Shown: positions 7,653 to 16,352, counted from the stretch's first letter. The stretch is 64,000 bases of DNA from Miltoncostaea sp036826475 (GCA_036826475.1 DAISWG010000003.1:31436-95435); one strand, 5' to 3'. Numbers and translations are program-made. The notes: a model not told the origin generated them from the sequence alone.

Positions 7653-8093
7653 TCAGTCCTTCCCGGCGTCCGTCCCGAAGAACTTCTCGGCAGCCTCCCA
7701 GCCGGGCCCGGGACCGGGCGAGGGGGCATCGCCGCCGACCATGGGGAATGCGGCGCGCGAGGGGTCGGCGGGCGCCCTCGCGGTCGGCTGGGCGTCGCCC
7801 GTCCCGCCGGCGTCCTCCTCATCGTCGGTGCGGAGCGAGTCGATCTCGGCGACCTTCGCCTCGATCTCCATCAGCTTCGACTCGACGGCCGCGATCTCGG
7901 TGGCGAGGGGCTCCTCGGGGACCTGACCGGCGCGGACGAGCTCGTAGGCCCGCTCGCCCAGCTCCTCGAGCGCGGCGCGGTGCTGACGTTGCAGCAGCCG
8001 CCGCTCGCCCTCGACGCGGGCACGGCGCAACGACATCTGGACGTCCGACGCGAGGCGCCCCGCCTGCTTCGCGATGCTGTCCAGGACTGCCAT
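7653..8093 (-). CDS. Coiled-coil hypothetical protein
   Basis: A 146-residue protein. About 85 N-terminal residues form a long amphipathic, charged helix with heptad character (IAKQAGRLASDVQMSLRRA, then ATEIAAVESKLMEIEAKVAE). The tail is Pro/Gly-rich and probably disordered. There is no signal peptide. A strong GAGGAGG precedes the ATG at 8093. It is divergent from the pseudopilin gene 126 bp away. It may be a scaffold or pilus-associated protein, but the sequence does not say. Confidence 0.7.
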   Translation of the reverse strand: MAVLDSIAKQAGRLASDVQMSLRRARVEGERRLLQRQHRAALEELGERAYELVRAGQVPEEPLATEIAAVESKLMEIEAKVAEIDSLRTDDEEDAGGTGDAQPTARAPADPSRAAFPMVGGDAPSPGPGPGWEAAEKFFGTDAGKD

Positions 8094-8219
8094 GGCCGCC
8101 TCCTCGTGGGCGTCGGTGCCGTCGCGGATGGATTGTACCCCGGTCCCCGGCGCACCCGCGTCCGCCTTCCGGCACGGTCGTGTCGCCACGGGTGCGCCGC
8201 CGGCGCCGACCATCGCGTC

Positions 8220-8855
8220 ATGGCGAGGACCGAGCGGGGACAGGCGGCGGTGGAGTCGGTCGGCGTGACGGTCACGATCGCGCTGCTCGTCGCCGTCCTC
8301 GCCGTCTGGACGGCGGGCAACATCCGGCCCTCCGCCGCCCCGCCGGACGTGATCGGCCACGTGGCCGATCCCCTCGGGTTCACGGCCCGGCGGGTCGAGC
8401 AGGCCTGGTCCCGCGACGACCTGCCCCCCTGGCTCGACACCGGCGCCCGCGGTCGCGGCGACCGCCCCATCGGTCGCTTCATCGGCCGTGTGGGGGAGGG
8501 CGCCCGCGGGGCGGTCGGCCTCGGGATCGCCTTCGACGAGGGGTGGCAGAGCGGCATCCAGCCCGTGGTGCGGCGGCGGATGCGGGAGTTCCTCCGCGAC
8601 CCGGTGGGCAGCGCCTCGTCGGTGGACCTGGCGGACACCGCGATCGGGCTGATCCAGCGGTCGGGGCGGCTGCCCGACTACATCCGGATGCTCCGCGCCA
8701 TGCCGCCGCGGGAGGCGGCGCGGCGCCTGGGGCACGACCTGGGCGCGACGACCGGCGACGTGGGCTTCGACATCCTCCAAACGGTCGTCGCGAAGCGGGC
8801 GGGCGGCGCCCTGGGGGGCCGGCGGACCGGCGGGGCGGGGCCGCCGGGGCCGTGA
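8220..8855 (+). CDS. TadE/F-like pseudopilin-type membrane protein
   Basis: A 211-residue protein with a class IVb prepilin-like N-terminus: MARTERG, then QAAVESV with Glu at +5 after the Gly cleavage point, then a hydrophobic helix (VTIALLVAVLAVWTAG). This matches the TadE/TadF minor-pilin signal. The C-terminal 170 residues are Arg-rich and unrecognised (GVGLGIAFDEGWQSGIQ). It precedes an Flp-like pilin gene by 101 bp, but no TadA/B/C secretion genes occur in the window. Confidence 0.72.
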   Translation: MARTERGQAAVESVGVTVTIALLVAVLAVWTAGNIRPSAAPPDVIGHVADPLGFTARRVEQAWSRDDLPPWLDTGARGRGDRPIGRFIGRVGEGARGAVGLGIAFDEGWQSGIQPVVRRRMREFLRDPVGSASSVDLADTAIGLIQRSGRLPDYIRMLRAMPPREAARRLGHDLGATTGDVGFDILQTVVAKRAGGALGGRRTGGAGPPGP

Positions 8856-8956
8856 CGGAGTCGGCACGCATCCGGCACGTCCGGGTGTCGCGCCGTCGCA
8901 GGGTCCGCCCCGACCATCGGGGCGGAGGGTGGAACACACGGACACGGGAGGGACCG

Positions 8957-9190
8957 ATGGGATACGTGATGGCGGCGTGGCTCCACGCGGTGGGCGCGTC
9001 GGCGGTCGAGTGGGCACGGGGCCGCGAGGGCCGCGGGCAGGGGACCGTCGAGTACGTGGGGGTGGTGGTGATGGTGACCCTGCTGATCGGCGCGGTCGCC
9101 GTCGCCGCGAAGGGGTGGGCGCCGGCGATCGGCGGAGACCTGCGCAAGGTCATCGCCGACGCGATCGGTAAGGCATCCGGGGGCCTCTGA
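8957..9190 (+). CDS. Flp-type class IVb pilin-like protein
   Basis: A 77-residue protein. The prepilin site is GRG followed by QGTVEYVGVVVMVTLL, with the Glu-Tyr pair at +5/+6 that defines Flp pilins, then a single hydrophobic helix and a short tail. The 26-residue leader is longer than in most Flp precursors. GGGAGGG lies just upstream of the ATG. Together with the preceding TadE-like gene it looks like a small pilus or pseudopilus unit that would need an assembly machine encoded elsewhere. Confidence 0.8.
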   Translation: MGYVMAAWLHAVGASAVEWARGREGRGQGTVEYVGVVVMVTLLIGAVAVAAKGWAPAIGGDLRKVIADAIGKASGGL

Positions 9191-9211
9191 CGGCTGCCCG
9201 GCCGCGGGCCG

Positions 9212-9217
9212 TATCCT
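9212..9217 (+). promoter_or_regulatory. -10 box of a leaderless promoter
   Basis: TATCCT ends 6 bases before the GTG at 9224, which has no ribosome site. Confidence 0.5.
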
Positions 9218-9223
9218 CGGCCC

Positions 9224-9718
9224 GTGAGCGATCCGGTCCAGGCGGCGCCCGAGCTCGTGGCGAGCGAGGGCGCCGCCCTGGGCGGGTCCGACCCCACCCG
9301 CAGATGGGGGCTGCGGTTCGACGACGGCGTGGTGCGCTTCGCGGGCGTCACGCGCACCGAGGGGGCCGCGGCGGCGGAGGCGCTCGCTGGCGAGCCGGAC
9401 CCGGACCGGGTGCTCGTCCACGTCACCCTGCCGGTGGTGCTGAGCGACGGCGCCGGCCCGCACCTGGTGGACTCCGCCGGCCGGCTGGTGCTGGTGCTCG
9501 GCCCCCACCCGCACCTGGCGGGGGCGTCGGTGGCGATGGGCGAGGCGGCGCCCGACCACGCCATCGGGGTGGTGGAGCCGGCGGGCGCCGGCGGGCTGTG
9601 GCGGTGGGTGGCCCTGGCGCGCGTCGCCCCCGGCGGGCGGGTGGCCGCCCTCGACGCGATCGACGCGGCGCCCGACCGGGCGGGGGCGGTCCGCTGGGAG
9701 CGGGAGCGCCGCGGGTAG
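9224..9718 (+). CDS. Hypothetical protein
   Basis: A 164-residue Ala/Val/Gly-rich soluble protein that I do not recognise. It has no cysteines, membrane segment or signal peptide. Alternating strands (RVLVHVTLPVVLSDG, RLVLVLGPHPHLAG) suggest an alpha/beta or beta-rich fold. The -10 box six bases before its GTG suggests a leaderless mRNA. It ends 10 bases before the next gene. Confidence 0.6.
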   Translation: MSDPVQAAPELVASEGAALGGSDPTRRWGLRFDDGVVRFAGVTRTEGAAAAEALAGEPDPDRVLVHVTLPVVLSDGAGPHLVDSAGRLVLVLGPHPHLAGASVAMGEAAPDHAIGVVEPAGAGGLWRWVALARVAPGGRVAALDAIDAAPDRAGAVRWERERRG

Positions 9719-9728
9719 GGTTCCCGGG

Positions 9729-10055
9729 GTGACGACGGACTACCGGATCGAGTTCAGCGCCAGCGCGGGCGGGTCGATCCCGACGGACGCGGCCGCACGT
9801 CTCCGCTCGGCGCTGGCCGCGATGCCCGGCGCCGCGGGGGTGTCGGACGCCGAGCAGGACCGCCGCCGGCGGAGGGTGCGGGCGACGTTCTGGATCCAGG
9901 TGCGCCTGGGGATGGCGGACGCTGCACGCGACGGCAGCCGCCTGGCGAAGGAGGCGCTGAAGGTGGCGGGGATGGGCGAGGCGCAGCTCACTGAGCTGTC
10001 GGTGCGCATGGAGCCGCGTCCCGCCGACCTGGACGGCGCCGGCCCCGCCGCATAG
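9729..10055 (+). CDS. Hypothetical protein
   Basis: A 108-residue basic protein, unrecognised. It begins with a strand (TDYRIEFSASAGGSI), has a DRRRRRVRATFWI segment and two helices. TAGGGT overlapping the stop of the upstream gene lies 7 bases before the GTG and could be a leaderless -10 box; otherwise it is co-transcribed with the upstream gene. Confidence 0.6.
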   Translation: MTTDYRIEFSASAGGSIPTDAAARLRSALAAMPGAAGVSDAEQDRRRRRVRATFWIQVRLGMADAARDGSRLAKEALKVAGMGEAQLTELSVRMEPRPADLDGAGPAA

Positions 10056-10130
10056 GGCCGCCGGGGGCCGTTCCCCTACACTTCTGCGCCGGGACGCCGA
10101 TGGTCGGCGCAGGCGACCGTGGGGAGCGAC

Positions 10131-11141
10131 GTGGGCGAGGAGACGGCCGGCAGCGAGGCCCGTCTGACCGTGGGGGGCAGCGCCCTCCCCGGTGGCGTGA
10201 TGATGCGCACGCGCACGCGCGTCGGCGTCGCCGTGCGCCGCGAGGAGGACGGCGAGATCGTGACGGAGGGCTTCACCGTCGAGCCGCCCACCGGGCGCTG
10301 GGCGAAGTGGCCCCTCATGCGCGGCGTCGTCGCCATCCACACCGCCCTCAAGACCGGCCAGAAGTCGATGTCGATCGGCGAGCGCCTGCGCTGGGAGGAG
10401 CTCCCGAAGGGCGAGACCGCCGCCGAGGAGCTGGCGGAGGAGGAGGCCTCGCTCGGGTTCTGGGGCAAGGTCGCGGTCGGGTTCGGCGCCCTCCTGGGGG
10501 CGGGGCTCCAGATCGCGGCGTTCCGGATCGGCCCGGTCGTGATCGCGAAGGAGGCGGGGCTGGAGGGCGCGGCGTTCATCGTCGCGGACGCGGCGATCCG
10601 GCTCGCCCTGCTGCTCGGCACGCTTCTGGTGCTCAGCCTGTTCAGGCCGTTCCGGAAGATCCTCAAGTACCACGGGGCGGAGCACCAGACGATCGCCGCC
10701 TTCGAGGCGGGCCGTCCCCTGACCGCCGCCGCCGCGGCGGGCTTCAGCCGGTTCCATCCACGCTGCGGGACGTCGTTCCTGGTCGTCTCCGCGGTGGTGT
10801 CGATCGCGATCTACGGCGCGGTGCTGGCGATCACCGGGGTGTTCACGTACGCGGCGCTCATCGCGACACGGCTCATCGGGGCGCCGATCGTGACGGCGGT
10901 GGCGTTCGAGCTGCAGCGCCAGGCGGCGAAGCACGCCGACGGCCGCCTGCGCTTCCTGTCGTTCCCGGGGATGTGGGCGCAGCGCCTCACCACCGCCCCC
11001 CCGACGGCGGAGGAGCTGGAGGTGGCGTGCGCGGCGCTCACGTGCGCGCTCGAGGAGCAGGCGCACGCGCACGAGACGGCGGAGGAGCGGCGCGAGGACC
11101 GCGACCCGGCCGCCGTCATCTCGTCGCAGCCGATGGCCTGA
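10131..11141 (+). CDS. DUF1385 family membrane protein
   Basis: A 336-residue protein of a widespread family (DUF1385) of unknown function. The conserved N-terminal GGSALPGGVMMRTRTRVGVA, KYHGAEHQTI in the middle and FHPRCGTSFL follow in order, with membrane helices at about residues 108-135, 150-172 and 208-245. The His/Glu and Cys motifs look like a metal site. I chose the GTG at 10131 because GGGGAG lies 5 bases upstream; a GTG at 10119 is the alternative. In many Firmicutes and Actinomycetota the family sits beside rpmE/prfA, but not here. Confidence 0.88.
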   Translation: MGEETAGSEARLTVGGSALPGGVMMRTRTRVGVAVRREEDGEIVTEGFTVEPPTGRWAKWPLMRGVVAIHTALKTGQKSMSIGERLRWEELPKGETAAEELAEEEASLGFWGKVAVGFGALLGAGLQIAAFRIGPVVIAKEAGLEGAAFIVADAAIRLALLLGTLLVLSLFRPFRKILKYHGAEHQTIAAFEAGRPLTAAAAAGFSRFHPRCGTSFLVVSAVVSIAIYGAVLAITGVFTYAALIATRLIGAPIVTAVAFELQRQAAKHADGRLRFLSFPGMWAQRLTTAPPTAEELEVACAALTCALEEQAHAHETAEERREDRDPAAVISSQPMA

Positions 11142-11201
11142 CGGCGCAGGGCCCGCGGGTCTGAAACACCCCCCGTCGCGGGCCGACGGGCGATGGTCAC
11201 G

Positions 11202-11220
11202 GATGCCCCGGACGGGCATC
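11202..11220. promoter_or_regulatory. Dyad upstream of the PRC-barrel gene
   Basis: GATGCCC-CGGAC-GGGCATC is a 7-bp perfect inverted repeat between the DUF1385 stop and the PRC-barrel start. It could be a weak terminator or an operator. Confidence 0.3.
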
Positions 11221-11263
11221 AACGGAGTGCAACGCGTTCCCGCAACCGGACACAGGAGACGCG

Positions 11264-11778
11264 ATGAGCACCCGCTCCCAGTTGCAGTACGACGAGACGA
11301 TCATCGGCCCGGAGACCTACTCCGAGCAGACGAGGCTTCCTCGCTACGAGGACCTCGACGGCATGCAGGTACGCGACGCCGACGGCGACAAGATCGGCAC
11401 GGTCGACGACATCTACACCGACGAGCGCGGCGGGTACGCGCGCTACCTGGCGGTGAAGACCGGCTGGTTCGGCTCGAAGCGGCACATGATCCCGGTGGAC
11501 GACGTCCGCATGGAGGGGGCGACGACCGCTGGCTCGTGGTGCCGTACGACAAGGACCACCTGCGCGAGGGGCCGACGTTCGACACGAACGAGGACTTCAC
11601 GCGCGAGCACGAGACGTCGACGTACGGCCACTACGGCCGCACCGGCTACTGGGACGCGATCCGCGCCCGCCAGACCACGCCGGCGCCGACGCCGGAGATC
11701 GCCGAGGCCGAGGCGGAGGACGCGATCCGCCGCGGCGACGACCCGCGTCGCGTGGCCGTCAAGCGCTGGGGCGTCTGA
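11264..11778 (+). pseudogene. PRC-barrel domain protein with single-base frameshift
   Basis: The first 82 or so residues (RLPRYEDLDGMQVRDADGDK, IGTVDDIYTDERGGYARYLA, HMIPVDDVRMEG) are a PRC-barrel domain, a small beta-barrel used in stress and RNA-processing proteins. The frame then breaks at a G run (11515-11519). The reading resumes one frame over with DDRWLVVPYDKDHLREGPTF and EDFTREHETSTYGHYGRTGY, and ends RRVAVKRWGV at 11778. Adding one G restores a continuous protein of 171 residues. Both halves are well preserved, so a sequencing error is likely; a recent real mutation cannot be excluded. AGGAGA precedes the ATG. Confidence 0.85.
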
Positions 11779-11807
11779 CCGCCGCAGGCGGCGCACCCCA
11801 CGGACCG

Positions 11808-11837
11808 GCCGGGGGCCCGCGGGAGCGGGCCCCCGGC
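11808..11837. terminator. Bidirectional terminator hairpin
   Basis: A perfect 12-bp stem (GCCGGGGGCCCG / CGGGCCCCCGGC) with a 6-base loop lies between the convergent stops of the PRC-barrel and MMPL genes. Confidence 0.75.
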
Positions 11838-11847
11838 GCGTGCGCGT

Positions 11848-14800
11848 TCAGTCCGCGGGGGTGGCGGGCTCCGGGAAGGGCCGCTTCGCCTCCGCGACCT
11901 CCTCGGCGCGGCGCTTCTCCTCCAGCCCGCGGCCCTCGATGTCGACCTCCGGGACGATCCGCGCGAGCCACCCGGGCAGCCACCACGTGCCGCGCCCCAT
12001 CGAGACGAGCAGGGCGGGAGCGAGCACCAGCACCATCGCCGCCGCCAGGAACACGGCGGTCGCCAGGCCGACGCCGAACTGCTTGACGGTGGGGTCGCCG
12101 TTCAGCACGAAGCTGCCGAACACGCCGATCATGATCAGCGCCGCCGCGACGATCACGGGCGCGCTGGCCGCCATGCCGCCGGCGACGGCCGCGCGCTCGT
12201 CCTTGCCGCCGCGGCGGTGCTCGGAGATCTGCGACAGCAGGAACACCTGGTAGTCCATCGAGAGGCCGAACAGCACGGCGAACATCATCAGCGGCACGTA
12301 GCTGGCGATCGGCACCGTGTCGCGGGTGGTCTCGACGCCGAACAGCCCGATGCCCCATCCCCACTGGAACGCGGCGGTCAGCACGCCGAACGCGGCGCCC
12401 ACGCACAGCAGGTTGGTCACCGCCGCCTGCAGCGGCACCAGCAGTGAGCGGAACGCCACCAGCAGCACCAGGACGCTCAGCCCCAGCACCGTCGCGATGA
12501 CCAGGGCCAGGCGCGACGAGATCTTGGCGGCCAGGTCGACGTTGGCGGCGGTCGACCCACCGACGTAGGCGCGGAGGTCCGTTCCGGCCGTTGCCGTGGG
12601 GATCACCGTGGAGCGGACCGTCTTCACCAGGTCGGCGGTCTCCGTGGCGGCGGGGGCGGTGGTGGGGACGGCGGTGAAGATGGCGGCGTCGCCGCCCGTG
12701 TTGATGTCGGGCGGGGAGAGCACCGCGATGCCGGGGGTGTCGGTCAGGGCGTCCTGCAGCGCCACCAGGCGCGGGTCGGTGCCGCGGGAGTCGCCGCCCG
12801 CCTTGGTGAGCGTTGCGGTGAGCTGCTTCTTCAGCGCCTCCGCCTGCTTCTGCTGCTGCTGGGCCTGGGCCTGGAGCGCCTCGAGGTCGGCCTTCTGGGC
12901 CTGGAGGTCGGCGGCCTGCGCCTTCAGTGACGCCGCCTGGCGCGTCAGCTCGGCGGCCTGGGCCACGAGGGACGCCTTCTGGCGGTCGAGCTGCGCGGCC
13001 TCGGCGGCGATGGTGCGCACCTGCCGCGCCAGGCTGCGGGCCTCGTTCACGATGGTGGGGTTGGCGCGCCGCTGCGCCGCGGCCTGGCGGCGGAGGGCGG
13101 CGGCCTGCGCCGTCTGGGCGCGTTCGTCGGCGCGGGCGGCCTGGATCTGCTGCCGCAGGGCCGCCGCCTGCTGCTCCAGCGCGGCGATCCGGTCCTGCAC
13201 CCGCTGGCGGTCCGCGGGGTCGGCGATGCCGGGCAGCTGCGCCCTGGCGGCCTGGATGGCGGCGAGCAGCTGCTGCAGCCGCTGCTCGGCGGCGCGGCCC
13301 GTCGAGGCCGCCTGCCGCGCCCGGGTGAGGAACGTCTCGGCCCGCGTCAGCAGGACGGCGCGGCGCCCCTCGATCTGGGCGATCTGGCGCTGGATCTGCG
13401 CGAGCTGGGCCTCGGCGGCGTTGCGCTGGGTGCGCAGTGCGGCGGCCTGGCGCTCCAGGTCGGCCTGCTGGGCGAGCAGCGCGGCCTGCTGCCGTTCCAG
13501 CTGGGCCTGCTGCGCCTGGAGCGCGGCCGCCTGCTTCTGGAGCGCCGCCTGCTGCGCCTGACCCTCCTTCTGCTCCTGCTCCAGCTCGGCCTGGAGGGCG
13601 TTGGCCTGGTCGAGCTGCTGCTGCACCGCCGGGTCGGTGGTCGCGGGGGTGCCGAGGGCGACGGAGACGAGCAGCGGGCCGTTGTACCCCACGCCGTAGC
13701 CCTCGGTGATCAGGTCGTAGGCCTGGCGCTCGGTGGTGTCGGTGGGGGTCGCGCCGATGTCCTCCTGGCCGAGGTTCAGCGACAGCACGGGGATCGCGAG
13801 GATCCCGAGCGCGATCACCGACGCCGCGATCGCCACGAACGGGTGGCGGGTGACGGTGCCGCCCCAGGCGGCCCACATGCCGGTGCCGGCCGGCTTGGTG
13901 GGCGGGCGCAGCCAGGCGGGGAGGCGCAGCCTGTCGATGCGGGGGCCGAGCAGGGCGAGGACGGCGGGCAGCAGGGTGATCGCCGCGAGCACCGCGGTGA
14001 GCACCGCGACGGCCGACGCGTATCCGAGCGAGGTGACGAGCGGGATGCCGGCGACGGCGAGCGCGACGAGCGCGATCACGACGGTGCCGCCGGCGAACGC
14101 GACCGCACCGCCGGAGGTGGCGACCGTCAGCGCGATCGACTCGTTCGTCTCCATCCCCTCGGCGAGCTGCCGGCGGTGCCGGTTGACGAGGAACAGGGAG
14201 TAGTCGATCCCGACGCCCAGCCCGATCATGGTCGCGAGGGTGGGGGCGATGTCGGGGATGCCGACGACGTGCCCCATCAGCCCGATGCCGGTGAGGCCCA
14301 CGATCAGGCCGGCGAGTGCGGTAACGATCGGGATGCCCATCGCCACGGCGGTGCCGAAGGCGAAGCTCAGGATGATCATCGCGGCGACGATCCCCACGAG
14401 CTCGCTGCTCTCCGTCTCCGGTTTCGAGAGCTCCGACCCGATCGAGCCTCCGGCGGCCACCTGGATGCCCGTCCCCCGGACAGGGGCCTCGGCCAGGTCG
14501 AGGATCTCCTGCGCCTCGTCGGTGGTGAGGTCGGCGGAGTTGATGTCGAGCAGCACCGGGATGAACGCGGTGGTGTCGTCCTTCGCGATCTGGGCGCCGT
14601 TGTTCTGGCCGAAGGGGTTGGGCGCGCTGACGACGTCGGGATGCGCCTGGAGGGCCTTCGTCGCCCTGGCGATGGCGTTCTTGCGCGCGTCGGTGTCGAT
14701 CTTCCCGGACTCGGCGTGGAAGACGATGGGGCTCTTGCCGTTCTGCTGCGGCGGGAACTTCGCGGCGAGCAGGTCGGTCGCCCGCTGGCTGTCGGTCCCC

Positions 14801-14943
14801 GGGAGCGTGAGGTCGTTGGTGGTGAGCGCCCCGATGCGCCCCACCAGCAGCACCATCAGCACGATCACCGCGAGCCAGCCGATGATCACGGGCAGGGGGT
14901 GGCGGGCCACCCAGTGCCCCAGGCGGTGGAGGAACGCGGCCAT
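11848..14943 (-). CDS. MMPL/RND-family transporter with long coiled-coil insert
   Basis: A 1031-residue membrane transporter of the MMPL (RND superfamily) group, which exports lipids, siderophores or drugs using the proton gradient. Both repeats are present: TM1 near residues 17-38, the first extracytoplasmic domain, a helix bundle at about 185-345 with the conserved GVGIDYSLFLVNRHRRQL, and a second half with FGLSMDYQVFLLSQISEHRR near residue 910. Residues about 435-710 in the second extracytoplasmic loop are an Ala/Gln/Leu-rich heptad coiled coil (LQAELEQEQKEGQAQQAALQ) of about 275 residues, which accounts for the protein's large size. Mycobacterial MmpL4/5 also carry a coiled coil in this loop. 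It is divergent from the antiporter with 95 bp between starts; no MmpS-like partner is visible. Confidence 0.93.
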   Translation of the reverse strand: MAAFLHRLGHWVARHPLPVIIGWLAVIVLMVLLVGRIGALTTNDLTLPGTDSQRATDLLAAKFPPQQNGKSPIVFHAESGKIDTDARKNAIARATKALQAHPDVVSAPNPFGQNNGAQIAKDDTTAFIPVLLDINSADLTTDEAQEILDLAEAPVRGTGIQVAAGGSIGSELSKPETESSELVGIVAAMIILSFAFGTAVAMGIPIVTALAGLIVGLTGIGLMGHVVGIPDIAPTLATMIGLGVGIDYSLFLVNRHRRQLAEGMETNESIALTVATSGGAVAFAGGTVVIALVALAVAGIPLVTSLGYASAVAVLTAVLAAITLLPAVLALLGPRIDRLRLPAWLRPPTKPAGTGMWAAWGGTVTRHPFVAIAASVIALGILAIPVLSLNLGQEDIGATPTDTTERQAYDLITEGYGVGYNGPLLVSVALGTPATTDPAVQQQLDQANALQAELEQEQKEGQAQQAALQKQAAALQAQQAQLERQQAALLAQQADLERQAAALRTQRNAAEAQLAQIQRQIAQIEGRRAVLLTRAETFLTRARQAASTGRAAEQRLQQLLAAIQAARAQLPGIADPADRQRVQDRIAALEQQAAALRQQIQAARADERAQTAQAAALRRQAAAQRRANPTIVNEARSLARQVRTIAAEAAQLDRQKASLVAQAAELTRQAASLKAQAADLQAQKADLEALQAQAQQQQKQAEALKKQLTATLTKAGGDSRGTDPRLVALQDALTDTPGIAVLSPPDINTGGDAAIFTAVPTTAPAATETADLVKTVRSTVIPTATAGTDLRAYVGGSTAANVDLAAKISSRLALVIATVLGLSVLVLLVAFRSLLVPLQAAVTNLLCVGAAFGVLTAAFQWGWGIGLFGVETTRDTVPIASYVPLMMFAVLFGLSMDYQVFLLSQISEHRRGGKDERAAVAGGMAASAPVIVAAALIMIGVFGSFVLNGDPTVKQFGVGLATAVFLAAAMVLVLAPALLVSMGRGTWWLPGWLARIVPEVDIEGRGLEEKRRAEEVAEAKRPFPEPATPAD

Positions 14944-15038
14944 CTCGGGGCGCGACGCTATCCGGTACGGGGGGGTGCGGGAAAGGCGGGGTGTGGCGGC
15001 GGGTGCGGCGGTCCGCCGCCGCGTGGCAACCTGCCCCG

Positions 15039-16247
15039 GTGACCGTGGACCTCCAGTCGCTCGTCATCATCGCGATGCTCGCGGTGCTGGCGCCGATCAT
15101 CGCCGACGTCCCGCGCCGGTTCCGGGTGGCGATCGTGGTGGTCGAGATCGTCCTCGGCATCATCGTCGGGCCGGACGTGCTGGGCGTGGTGGAGACCGAC
15201 CCGTTCATCGACGCGCTCGCCAACATCGGCTTGGCGGCGCTGTTCTTCCTGGCGGGGTCGGAGATCGAGCTGCAGCTCATCCGCGGCCGTCCGCTGCGGC
15301 TGGCGGCCGGCGGGTGGCTGGCGTCGCTGATGATCGGCGCGGCCGCCGCGGTGGCCCTGGAGGCGACGGATGTCATCCAGGACCCGGAGATCGTGGCCAT
15401 CGCGCTTGCGACGACGGCGTTGGGGGTGCTGGTGCCGATCCTGAGGGACGAGGGGATGATGGGCACCCCCTTCGGGACGATGGTGATGGCGGCCGGGTCG
15501 GTCGGCGAGGTGGGGCCGATCATCCTGGTGTCGATCTTCCTGACGGCGACGAAGAACAGCCTGACCGCGGCGGTGCTGCTCGCGGCGTTCGTGGTGGTGG
15601 CGGTGGGGCTGGCGATCGCGGCGCCGCACATCCACATCCGCACGGTGGAGCGGCTGATCCGGGAGACGATGGAGGCGAGTGGTCAGCTCGCCGTGCGGAT
15701 CTGCCTGCTGCTGCTGGTCAGCCTCGTGTTCCTCGCCGTCGAGCTGGACCTGGAGCTGGTGCTGGGGGCGTTCGCGGCGGGGGTGATCTACGCCGTCGCC
15801 ACCCGGGGCGCCCCGGGTGCCGCGGTGCTGAAGACGAAGCTCGACGCGATCGCCTTCGGCTTCCTCGTCCCGATCTTCTTCATCCGCAGCGGCCTGACGT
15901 TCGACCTTTCGGGCCTCCTCGACAGCCCGGCGGCGATGGCCCAGGTGCCGATCTTCATGTGCCTGTTCCTGATCGCCCGCGGAACCCCGGCGGTGTTCGA
16001 GGCGCGCCACCTGGGCCGCGACGCGATCCTCCCGCTCGGCTTCCTGTCGGCCTCGACCCTCCCCCTGGTGGTCACGATCTCCGAGGCGGGCGTGCGGGAG
16101 GGGCAGCTCGGCAGCGCCACCGCCGCGGCCCTGGTGGGCGCCGCCATGCTGACCGTCCTGGTGTACCCCGCGGTCGCCCTCGCCCTGATGGGCCGCCGCC
16201 AGCCCCAGCGGGAACCCTCCGACGACCCCGAACCCGAGGCCCTGTAA
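15039..16247 (+). CDS. Cation:proton antiporter (CPA2/Kef-like)
   Basis: A 402-residue Na+(K+)/H+ exchanger domain with about 11-12 membrane helices. EIVLGIIVGPDVLG is the conserved second-helix region, ALFFLAGSEIELQ matches the KefB/NapA motif, and FLVPIFFIRSGLTFDL the late helix. No RCK/TrkA-N domain is attached, so it is the membrane part only. I chose the GTG at 15039 directly before the first hydrophobic helix. The following region contains only the tRNA gene. Confidence 0.92.
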   Translation: MTVDLQSLVIIAMLAVLAPIIADVPRRFRVAIVVVEIVLGIIVGPDVLGVVETDPFIDALANIGLAALFFLAGSEIELQLIRGRPLRLAAGGWLASLMIGAAAAVALEATDVIQDPEIVAIALATTALGVLVPILRDEGMMGTPFGTMVMAAGSVGEVGPIILVSIFLTATKNSLTAAVLLAAFVVVAVGLAIAAPHIHIRTVERLIRETMEASGQLAVRICLLLLVSLVFLAVELDLELVLGAFAAGVIYAVATRGAPGAAVLKTKLDAIAFGFLVPIFFIRSGLTFDLSGLLDSPAAMAQVPIFMCLFLIARGTPAVFEARHLGRDAILPLGFLSASTLPLVVTISEAGVREGQLGSATAAALVGAAMLTVLVYPAVALALMGRRQPQREPSDDPEPEAL

Positions 16248-16275
16248 CCCGCCCCGTGCGTCATGCTGGACCCGA

Positions 16276-16349
16276 GGGCGTGTAGCTCAGCTGGTCAGAG
16301 CAGGGGACTCATAATCCCTGGGTCGCAGGTTCGAGTCCTGCCGCGCCCA
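16276..16349 (+). tRNA. tRNA with CAT anticodon (Met elongator, or Ile2 if lysidine-modified)
   Basis: A 74-base cloverleaf. The acceptor stem is GGGCGTG/CGCGCCC, the D arm GCTCAGCTGGTCAGAGC, the anticodon stem GGGGA/TCCCT with loop CTCATAA (anticodon CAT at 16310-16312), and the T arm GCAGGTTCGAGTCCTGC. The discriminator is A and CCA is not encoded. Base 1 pairs with base 72, so this is not the initiator tRNA. Elongator Met and Ile2 (C34 converted to lysidine) cannot be separated safely by eye. Its 3' half is repeated, in decayed form, at 23071-23112. Confidence 0.95.
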
Positions 16350-16352
16350 TCG
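16308..16352 (+). repeat. Left attachment-site repeat (tRNA 3' half)
   Basis: The 45 bases from the anticodon loop to three bases past the tRNA match 23071-23112 with one substitution and a gap of four bases. Identity stops right after CCCATCG in both copies. This is the layout expected for the junction that keeps the tRNA intact after integration. Confidence 0.8.

Noticed and set aside
12840..13640. Tandem DNA repeat or CRISPR-like array
   Set aside because: The repetitive look is codon-level repetition of Gln/Ala/Leu in a coiled coil; there are no regular repeat-spacer units. No CRISPR array was seen anywhere in the window.
11759..15643. A very long minus-strand frame (about 1294 codons) overlapping the MMPL gene in a different register
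   Set aside because: It is a GC-driven shadow: repetitive Arg/Pro/Gly composition without motifs, while the MMPL frame shows full family signatures.
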